Source: Streptomyces olivochromogenes (GTDB taxonomy: Bacteria > Actinomycetota > Actinomycetes > Streptomycetales > Streptomycetaceae). Taken from it: DNA of 64,000 nt. Shown piece after piece: positions 58,106 through 64,000 of the stretch. The notes beneath the pieces are model-generated. The model was not told the origin of the DNA. It was given only the letters and a program-made list of their open reading frames with translations, and ran no database searches. The number at the start of each line of letters is the position of its first letter. Position 1 is the first letter of the stretch. Location: the NCBI RefSeq assembly GCF_021538895.1, contig NZ_JADDRL010000022.1:42017-106016 (forward strand), read 5' to 3'. A program made the position numbers and the translations under genes.

Positions 58106-60282
58106 TGGCCGCGCATTCGGCGGACGTCGAGTTGGAGACACCGGCCCCGGTGACACCCCGGGAGCCCGACGGGCTCGCCGAGCTGCTGCCCCGCTGGCAC
58201 CTGCTGCGCGACGCCGAGGAGGGCGAGCCGCTGCGTGCCCTGCTCGCCGTGCTCGCCGAGCAGATCGACCGAGTCCGCGACGGCGTCCAGCAGGGCTACG
58301 AGGACCTGTTCGTGGAGACCGCGGCCCCCTGGGTGCTGCCGTACCTCGGCGACCTCGTCGGCTACCGCACCCTGCCGGGCTACGAGCGGGTCCTCACCAC
58401 CGGCCTGCACGACGGCGGCCGGGACGCGCTCGCCGAGGCCGTCGCACCGCGCCGCGACGTGGCCGCGACCGTCGCCCACCGCCGCCGCAAGGGCACCCTC
58501 CACCTTCTGGAGGAGCTCGCCGAACAGGTCGCCGACTGGCCCGCCCGCGCCGTCGAACTGTCGCGCCTGGTGGCCCATACGCAGCCGGTGAAGCTGTACG
58601 GCACCGGCCGGCGCGGGGACCGCGGGCGCCTGCTCGATCTGCGGGACGGCTCCGCGCTCGCCCTCGCGGGCGGCCCGTTCGAGCGGACCGCCCGGACGGT
58701 CGACGTACGGCGGGCCGACTCGACGCGGAGGCCGGGCGGTTGGACGCCCGCCGGAGTGGGCCTGTTCGTGTGGCGGCTGAAGTCCTACTCGCTCACCTCG
58801 TCGCCGGCCTACTGCATCGACCGCGCCCGCAACCTCTACACCTTCTCCATCCTGGGCAACGACACCCCGCTGGTCACCAAGCCGGTCCCGGAGCCGTCGC
58901 CCGCGCACCTCGCCGCCGTCGACAACGTCCCGGCGTTCATCACCCGCCGGCTGCTGCACGACCGGCTCGCCGACTACTACGGCCCCGGCAAGAGCCTCGT
59001 CATCCGGCGCGACGGCGAGGACCGGCCCGTACCGCCGTCCGACATCGTGGTCGCCGACCTGTCGGACTGGCGCTACCGCCCCAAGCGCGGCCAGGTCGCC
59101 GTCGACCCGGAGCTCGGCCGGATCGCGTTCGGCTCCCGCTCGGCGCCCCGGCAGGGCGTGTGGGTGGACTACCACCACGCCTTCGGCGCCGACATGGGCG
59201 GCGGCGAGTACGAGCGACCCGACCGCGAGCCGCGGCCGGACGCCGACTTCTACCGGGTCGGCCCCGGACAGCCGTACCAGCGGATCATGGACGCGTACCG
59301 GGCCTGGCAGGACGAGGGGAGCCCGCAGCGCACCGGCATCATCGAGATCACGCACAGCGGCGCCTACCAGGAGCAGCTGGACTTCGACCTCGACCCCGGC
59401 GACCGCCTCGAACTCCGGGCGGCCGAGGGCACCCGGCCGGTGATCCGCCTGCTCGACTGGTACAGCAACCGCCCCGACGCGCTCAACATCCGCGCGGTGA
59501 ACGACGACTGCGCCGCGCACGAGCGGCCGCGCGTGGTCCTCGACGGGCTGCTCGTCGCCGGGCGCGGCATCAACGTCACCGGCCCCATGGGCGCCGTCGT
59601 CGTCCGGCACAGCACGCTCGTGCCCGGCTGGTCGCTGGAACCCGAGTGCGCCCCGCACTCGCCGGACGAGCCCAGCATCGTCCTGGACCGCACCACCGCC
59701 TGCCTCCAGATCGAGCACAGCGTCCTCGGCACCGTCGAGGTCATCGGCGACGAGGTCTGCGAGGACCCCCTCGACATCCACCTGCGCGACAGCGTCCTGG
59801 ACGCCACCGGCAGCGACCGCGAGGCCCTCTCCGCCCCCGACTGCCGCCACGCCCACGCCGTGCTCCACCTGCACCGCACCACCGTCATCGGCGAAGTGCG
59901 CACGCACGCGGTGCGGATCGCCGAGAACTCGATCTTCACCGGCAGGCTCCACGTGGCCCGGCGCGGCATCGGCTGCCTGCGCCACTCCTACGTCCCGCCC
60001 GGCTCGCGCACCCCGCGCAGGTTCCGCTGCCAGCCCGACCTGGTGGGCCCCGAACAGGCCGGACGAGTACGGCCGTTGTTCGCCTCCGAGCGCTACGGCA
60101 CGCCCTGGTACGGGCAGTTGGCGGACCGGTGCGCCGAGGAGATCCGGCGCGGCGCGGACGACGGCGCCGAACTGGGCGCCTTCCACGACCTGTACCGGCC
60201 GCAGCGCGAGGACGGCCTGCGGGCCCGGCTCGCCGAGTACACGCCCGCCGGCGCGGACGCCGGGATCTTCTTCGTGACGTGA
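58105..60282 (+). CDS. Tail protein I-like protein with beta-helix domain
   Basis: A 725-residue protein. The N-terminal 180 residues resemble phage tail protein I (FVETAAPWVLPYLGDLVGYR, HRRRKGTLHLLEELAEQ). The middle has AYCIDRARNLYTFSILG and WRYRPKRGQVAVDPELGRIA. Residues about 420-650 look like a right-handed beta-helix (VVLDGLLVAGRGINVTGPMG, VVVRHSTLVPGW). It probably sits at the baseplate periphery and may sense or bind a surface. TGATG overlap with the previous stop. Confidence 0.85.
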   Translation: MAAHSADVELETPAPVTPREPDGLAELLPRWHLLRDAEEGEPLRALLAVLAEQIDRVRDGVQQGYEDLFVETAAPWVLPYLGDLVGYRTLPGYERVLTTGLHDGGRDALAEAVAPRRDVAATVAHRRRKGTLHLLEELAEQVADWPARAVELSRLVAHTQPVKLYGTGRRGDRGRLLDLRDGSALALAGGPFERTARTVDVRRADSTRRPGGWTPAGVGLFVWRLKSYSLTSSPAYCIDRARNLYTFSILGNDTPLVTKPVPEPSPAHLAAVDNVPAFITRRLLHDRLADYYGPGKSLVIRRDGEDRPVPPSDIVVADLSDWRYRPKRGQVAVDPELGRIAFGSRSAPRQGVWVDYHHAFGADMGGGEYERPDREPRPDADFYRVGPGQPYQRIMDAYRAWQDEGSPQRTGIIEITHSGAYQEQLDFDLDPGDRLELRAAEGTRPVIRLLDWYSNRPDALNIRAVNDDCAAHERPRVVLDGLLVAGRGINVTGPMGAVVVRHSTLVPGWSLEPECAPHSPDEPSIVLDRTTACLQIEHSVLGTVEVIGDEVCEDPLDIHLRDSVLDATGSDREALSAPDCRHAHAVLHLHRTTVIGEVRTHAVRIAENSIFTGRLHVARRGIGCLRHSYVPPGSRTPRRFRCQPDLVGPEQAGRVRPLFASERYGTPWYGQLADRCAEEIRRGADDGAELGAFHDLYRPQREDGLRARLAEYTPAGADAGIFFVT

Positions 60283-60335
60283 GCCGCACCTCCTACGCCC
60301 GACCTGAACTTTCCCGAACCAGGGGGACCCCTTCC

Positions 60336-61886
60336 ATGCACGCTGATCTCTCCCGCTCCACGTTCCGTCCGGAGCGGCACTACTCCGCGGTCGTGGCCCA
60401 GCAGGGCCGCGTCCAGCTCGACGCGGACCTCAACGAGCAGGCCGCCATCGAGCTCCACCGGGCCCGTACCCTGACCGCCGACCTGATCGGGCAGCACGGC
60501 GGGCCGCGCGACGCCACCGGCTTCCGCATCCAGTACGTGGGCGGCAAGCACGACATCGACACCCTGTACATCAACGGCGGCCGCTACTACGTCGACGGCA
60601 TCCTGTGCGACGCCGACCGCCCGGCGCCCGGCGTGCCCGTACCGGACGCGGACGGCGAGGAACAGCCGGCGCCGACGGCGCAGACGTACTGGGACTACTG
60701 GGACCAGCCCGACGGCTTCCGCGACCCGGAGAAGCCCGGCGACCGGCTGCCCTCGCCCGCCCAGTCGCCGTTCATGGTCTATCTGAAGGTGTGGGAACGG
60801 GCGGTCGGCGCGGCCGAGGACCCGGCCCTGCGCGAGGTCGCGCTCGGTGCCGCGCTGCCCGACACCGCCGTCCGCGCCAAGGTCGTCTGGCAGGTACTGC
60901 CGCTCTCGCTCAGCGAGTTGGAGATCGAGGAGGCCGAGCCGTCCAAGGAGGTGGTCCGCGCCGCCTTCACCCGCTGGGCGCAGCGCCAGTCCGCTCCCAC
61001 GGCCCGGCTCGCCGCCCGCAGCGAGCGGCCCGAGCACGCCGACGAGGACCCGTGCCTGGTCCGGCCCGACGCCCGCTACCGCGGTCCGGAGAACCAGCTG
61101 TACCGGGTGGAGATCCACGCGGGCGGCGAGGCACGGGACGCCACCTTCAAGTGGTCCCGGGAGAACGGCTCCGTGGTCTTCCCGGTCGACGAACTCGACG
61201 GCACCTGGGTGCGGTTGGCGACGCTCGGGCTCGACGACAAGCTCGACCTGGACGTCGGCGACCACGTCGAGTTCACCGACACCGCGTACGCCTCCCGTCT
61301 CGAACCCCTGTCCCTGCTGCGGGTCGAGGAACTGGACCTGCCGGGCCGCCGGGTCCGCCTCTCCGCCGAGCCGGACCCCGGCGTCGGCCGGCTGCCCCAC
61401 CTGCACCCGTTCCTGCGCCGCTGGGACCACCACGAGGGGACCCGGCACAAGGGGCGCACGGCAGCCCTGAAGGGCGGCGCGGTCCCCGTCACCGAGGGTC
61501 AGTGGCTGCCCCTGGAGGACGGCGTCGAGGTCTACTTCGCCCAGGGCGGCGGCTACCGCACCGGCGACCACTGGCTGATCCCCGCCCGCACCGCCACCGG
61601 CGGCGTCGAGTGGCCCACCGACCCGGCGCGCCGCCCCCTGCTCCGTGAACCCGCCGGGATCGCCCGGCACTTCGCGCCGCTGGCCCTCGTCAGGGGCGAG
61701 GGCAGTACCGTCGACCTGCGACTCGCCTTCGGACCGCTGGCCAGCAGCATTCCGGCCGCGGACGAGGCGACGCTCGCGGCCGAGACCCGGGCCGCCAACG
61801 AGGAGCGGGCCGCGGAGGCCGACCCCTCCGGCGGACGGTCGCAGACCACAGCGACGGCCGAGGCCGCCGTGGAAGGAGACGAGTGA
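60336..61886 (+). CDS. DUF6519-like baseplate-associated protein
   Basis: A 516-residue protein beginning with LSRSTFRPERHYSAVVAQQG and VQLDADLNEQAAIELHR, the DUF6519-type signature. KWSRENGSVVFPVDELDGTW, HPFLRRWDHHEGTR and EDGVEVYFAQGGGYRTGDHW follow. Homologues occur beside CIS and phage baseplate genes and are thought to be particle components. A conserved WDxHEGT-like region contains His/Trp. ATG 60336 follows AGGGGGA. The stop overlaps the amidase start. Confidence 0.85.
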   Translation: MHADLSRSTFRPERHYSAVVAQQGRVQLDADLNEQAAIELHRARTLTADLIGQHGGPRDATGFRIQYVGGKHDIDTLYINGGRYYVDGILCDADRPAPGVPVPDADGEEQPAPTAQTYWDYWDQPDGFRDPEKPGDRLPSPAQSPFMVYLKVWERAVGAAEDPALREVALGAALPDTAVRAKVVWQVLPLSLSELEIEEAEPSKEVVRAAFTRWAQRQSAPTARLAARSERPEHADEDPCLVRPDARYRGPENQLYRVEIHAGGEARDATFKWSRENGSVVFPVDELDGTWVRLATLGLDDKLDLDVGDHVEFTDTAYASRLEPLSLLRVEELDLPGRRVRLSAEPDPGVGRLPHLHPFLRRWDHHEGTRHKGRTAALKGGAVPVTEGQWLPLEDGVEVYFAQGGGYRTGDHWLIPARTATGGVEWPTDPARRPLLREPAGIARHFAPLALVRGEGSTVDLRLAFGPLASSIPAADEATLAAETRAANEERAAEADPSGGRSQTTATAEAAVEGDE

Positions 61887-62785
61887 TGGCCCAGCCGATG
61901 AGCGCGTCCAAGCTGATCGAGCTCCTGCGCGCGGAGGGCGTGACCGTCCACGAGGTACGCAACTGGCGCCATCACAACCGCAACAGCAAGGGCCCCTGGG
62001 GCCCGGTGAACGGCGTCATGATCCACCACACCGTCACCTCCGGCACGGCCGCCTCCGTCGACATCTGCTACGACGGCTACTCCGGCCTGCCCGGACCCCT
62101 GTGCCACGGCGTGATCGACAAGAAGGGCCACGTCCACCTCGTCGGCAACGGCCGCGCCAACCACGCGGGCCTCGGCGACAGCGACGTGCTGCGCGCGGTC
62201 GTCAACGAGACCAGACTGCCGCACGACAACGAGGCCGACATCGACGGCAACCGGCACTTCTACGGCTTCGAGTGCATCAACCTCGGCGACGGCCGGGACC
62301 CCTGGCCCGAGGCGCAGAAGGAGGCCATCGAGAAGGTCTCCGCCGCGATCTGCCGCCACTACGGCTGGTCCGAGCGCTCCGTCATCGGGCACAAGGAGTG
62401 GCAGCCGGGCAAGCAGGACCCGCGCGGCTTCACCATGGACGGCATGCGCCGGCGGATAGCCGAACGGCTGGCCGGAAGGGGCGGCGGGACGGACCCTGGG
62501 GAGCCGACCGACCCGAAGCCCGCGCCCAGGCCCGCCCACGCGCCCTTCCCGGGCAGCGGCTTCTTCCACATCGGGCAGAAGTCACCGCTGATCACGGCGA
62601 TGGGCCGGCGGCTGGTCGCCGAGGGCTGCGGACACTACGAGAGCGGACCGAGCCCCGAGTGGACGGAGGCCGACCGCAAGTCCTACGCCGCCTGGCAGCA
62701 CAAGCTCGGCTTCAAGGGCAAGGACGCGGACGGCGTCCCCGGCAAGGTCAGCTGGGACCGGTTGAAGGTGCCGTCGAGCGGCTGA
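61886..62785 (+). CDS. CIS-locus N-acetylmuramoyl-L-alanine amidase with C-terminal PG-binding-like domain
   Basis: A 299-residue type-2 amidase: GVMIHHTVTSG (zinc His at 47/48), GHVHLVGNGRANHAGLG, FYGFECINLGD and GHKEWQPGKQDP with the remaining metal ligands. A Pro-rich linker leads to a C-terminal module (FFHIGQKSPLITAMGRRLVA, AWQHKLGFKGKDADGVPG) typical of actinophage endolysins. There is no signal peptide, so it could be loaded on the particle or released on lysis. It is the last gene of the CIS operon; AAGGAG 7 nt upstream supports ATG 61886. Confidence 0.92.
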   Translation: MAQPMSASKLIELLRAEGVTVHEVRNWRHHNRNSKGPWGPVNGVMIHHTVTSGTAASVDICYDGYSGLPGPLCHGVIDKKGHVHLVGNGRANHAGLGDSDVLRAVVNETRLPHDNEADIDGNRHFYGFECINLGDGRDPWPEAQKEAIEKVSAAICRHYGWSERSVIGHKEWQPGKQDPRGFTMDGMRRRIAERLAGRGGGTDPGEPTDPKPAPRPAHAPFPGSGFFHIGQKSPLITAMGRRLVAEGCGHYESGPSPEWTEADRKSYAAWQHKLGFKGKDADGVPGKVSWDRLKVPSSG

Positions 62786-62809
62786 GCGGGCGGGGCGCCG
62801 GGAGGGAGG

Positions 62810-63202
62810 TCAGTCCCGCTCGGCGTCCTGCTCCTTGCGCAGGTTCTTGATCCGCGTCGCTTCCTTGCGGACCTCGGCCTGAGTGGCGCGCTCCTTCTCC
62901 AGCCACTCGGGCCGCTCATCCTTGAGCGCCTCGATCTGCTCGGTGGTGAGGGCCTCGGTGACGCCGCCGCGGGCCAGGCCCGCGATGGACACGCCGAGCT
63001 TGGCCGCCACCACCGGGCGGGGGTGCGGGCCGGTGCGGCGCAGCTCGCGCAGCCACTCGGGCGGATTGGCCTGGAGCTCGTTCAACTCGGCGCGCGAGAC
63101 GACACCGTCCTGGAAGTCGGCGGGGGTGGCCGGGAGGTACACACCCAGCTTCTTCGCCGCCGTGGCGGGCTTCATCGTCTGGCCGGTCTGCTGCGAACTC
63201 AT
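62810..63202 (-). CDS. DUF5997 family protein
   Basis: A 130-residue helical protein: TMKPATAAKKLGVYLPATPA, ELNELQANPPEWLRELRRTG, VVAAKLGVSIAGLARGG and a charged C-terminal helix. It matches the actinobacterial DUF5997 family; function unknown. ATG 63202 has no Shine-Dalgarno, but a TACCCT -10 element on the minus strand (63215-63210) sits 7 nt upstream, suggesting a leaderless mRNA. Divergent from a LysR-type substrate-binding gene. Confidence 0.9.
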   Translation of the reverse strand: MSSQQTGQTMKPATAAKKLGVYLPATPADFQDGVVSRAELNELQANPPEWLRELRRTGPHPRPVVAAKLGVSIAGLARGGVTEALTTEQIEALKDERPEWLEKERATQAEVRKEATRIKNLRKEQDAERD

Positions 63203-63209
63203 GAGGTCA

Positions 63210-63254
63210 AGGGTATCGGCCGAGTACGGGAGGTCCGACCACGGCCGGTAACCT
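63210..63254. promoter_or_regulatory. Divergent leaderless promoters
   Basis: A minus-strand -10 hexamer TACCCT (63215-63210) lies 7 nt before ATG 63202, and a plus-strand TAACCT (63249-63254) lies 6 nt before GTG 63261. Both spacings place the transcription start at or next to the start codon. Neither gene has a Shine-Dalgarno. Confidence 0.55.
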
Positions 63255-63260
63255 GGCCTG

Positions 63261-64000
63261 GTGACAGGCTCGGAGGAAACACCGTCGTTCCGGCTCGCGT
63301 ACGTCCCCGGCGCGACGCCCGCCAAGTGGGTACGGATCTGGAACGAGCGCCTGCCCGACATCCCGCTGATGCTCCTCCAGGTGCCCGCTCCCGAGGCGTC
63401 CGAGGTGCTGCGCAGCGGCGAGGCCGATGCAGGGCTCGTCCGGCTGCCGGTCGACCGTACGTACTTCAGCGCGATCCCGCTCTACACCGAGACGACGGTG
63501 GTCGTGGTCCCCAAGGACCACCTGATCACGGCCGCCGAGGAGGTGAGCCTCGCGGACCTCTCCGAGGAGGTTCTCTTCCACCCCCTCGACGACGTCTTCG
63601 ACTGGGACGCCCCGCCGGGGGAACCCGCCTTCGAGCGCCCCGCGACGACCGCGGACGCCGTCGAGCTGGTCGCGGCGGGCGTGGGTCTCGTCGTCGTGCC
63701 CCAGTCCCTGGCCCGCCTGCACCACCGCCGGGACCTCACCTACCGCCCGGTCGTCGACGCCCCCCAGTCCGGTATCGCCCTGGCCTGGCCCGAGGAGGCC
63801 ACCACCGACCTGGTCGAGGACTTCATCGGCATCGTGCGCGGCCGCACGGTCAACAGCACCCGAGGCCGCGCCCAGGCCGAGGCCCCGGCACAGGAGAAAC
63901 GCAAGCGCCCCGAGAAGCCGACCGCCCGGCAGCAACCGGCAGCAGGCAGATCGACGGGCCGCAACCCCCGGGGCCGCTCCGGCGGCACACAGGGGTCCAA
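63261..64000 (+). CDS. LysR-type substrate-binding domain protein without HTH (cut by window edge)
   Basis: An open frame from GTG 63261 to the window end (over 246 residues) encoding a periplasmic-binding-like LysR effector domain: FRLAYVPGATPAKWVRIWNE, DAGLVRLPVDRTYFSAIPLY, VVVPKDHLITAAEEVSLADL, LVAAGVGLVVVPQSLARLHH. The usual N-terminal winged helix is absent. A Lys/Arg/Pro-rich tail begins near residue 195 and runs past the edge. It may sense a ligand through partner proteins. Probably leaderless; divergent from the DUF5997 gene. Confidence 0.85.
   Translation, partial: MTGSEETPSFRLAYVPGATPAKWVRIWNERLPDIPLMLLQVPAPEASEVLRSGEADAGLVRLPVDRTYFSAIPLYTETTVVVVPKDHLITAAEEVSLADLSEEVLFHPLDDVFDWDAPPGEPAFERPATTADAVELVAAGVGLVVVPQSLARLHHRRDLTYRPVVDAPQSGIALAWPEEATTDLVEDFIGIVRGRTVNSTRGRAQAEAPAQEKRKRPEKPTARQQPAAGRSTGRNPRGRSGGTQGS

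Noticed and set aside
50754..58156. Long minus-strand open frames opposite the baseplate genes
   Set aside because: They mirror the codons of clear baseplate-J proteins and contain no recognisable domain or ribosome-binding site.
1..64000. CRISPR arrays, insertion sequences, rRNA or tRNA genes
   Set aside because: No regularly spaced direct repeats, no transposase-like reading frame with terminal repeats, and no rRNA or tRNA structure were seen.

Overview
The window is a roughly 71-74% GC actinobacterial chromosome segment, almost certainly from a Streptomyces. The evidence is the strong G/C bias at third codon positions, a complete 'conservon' signalling operon (sensor kinase, Roadblock, DUF742, small GTPase), DUF5709, DUF5997 and DUF6397-type genes, a DUF3516-type helicase, leaderless promoters and GTG/TTG starts.

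Left third (1-31,640) is mostly housekeeping, regulatory and export genes. A large HEAT-like protein is translationally coupled to a gene that runs in from the left edge. Next come a PadR regulator and a divergent alpha/beta hydrolase sharing a perfect palindrome, a methyltransferase, an MHYT membrane sensor, and the conservon (8.2-12.4 kb), followed by a PPOX-fold flavoprotein and a second Roadblock protein. Then follow a DUF6397-like protein, a helicase-tesB pair, a membrane metal-dependent hydrolase, a cysteine-free ribosomal protein L31, an asymmetric heterodimeric ABC exporter, a secreted L,D-transpeptidase, a PNGase A-like secreted amidase, a MarR regulator with a divergent ABC exporter and a clear operator, an MltG-like lytic transglycosylase, a flavin monooxygenase and a YjbQ protein.

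A transition zone (31.6-33.1 kb) has lower coding quality, a probably frameshifted small gene and several inverted repeats. It sits directly upstream of the main feature of the window.

That feature is a complete phage-tail-like contractile injection system (CIS/eCIS) locus at 33,088-62,785. Twenty genes lie on the plus strand, mostly overlapping or spaced by a few bases: sheath, single tube, zinc-ribbon baseplate-like protein, disordered protein, Pvc16/DUF4255 cap protein, AAA+ ATPase, small protein, a 2,194-residue DUF4157 protein, a HEAT-like small protein, tube-adaptor protein, LysM/gp53-like protein, gpD-like hub, gp5-like OB-fold spike base, PAAR-like tip, gp25, two large baseplate-J proteins (the second with a C-terminal LysM), a beta-helix tail protein, a DUF6519-like protein and a type-2 amidase. 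I see no classical adenovirus-like tail-fibre gene and no separate tape-measure gene. This fits the cytoplasmic CIS class described in Streptomyces.

The most exciting part is the 2,194-residue protein plus its neighbour. The protein has an N-terminal DUF4157 domain with an intact HExxH motif, about 900 residues of disordered charged sequence, a long amphipathic/membrane-like helical section, a basic linker and an unrecognised 400-residue C-terminal domain. DNA composition changes abruptly at the start of that last domain and stays changed through the next gene, which starts 2 nt after the stop. This looks like an exchangeable toxin/immunity cassette attached to a CIS cargo or tape-measure-like carrier. 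The right edge returns to ordinary genes: DUF5997 and a divergent LysR-type substrate-binding protein running off the window, both apparently from leaderless promoters.
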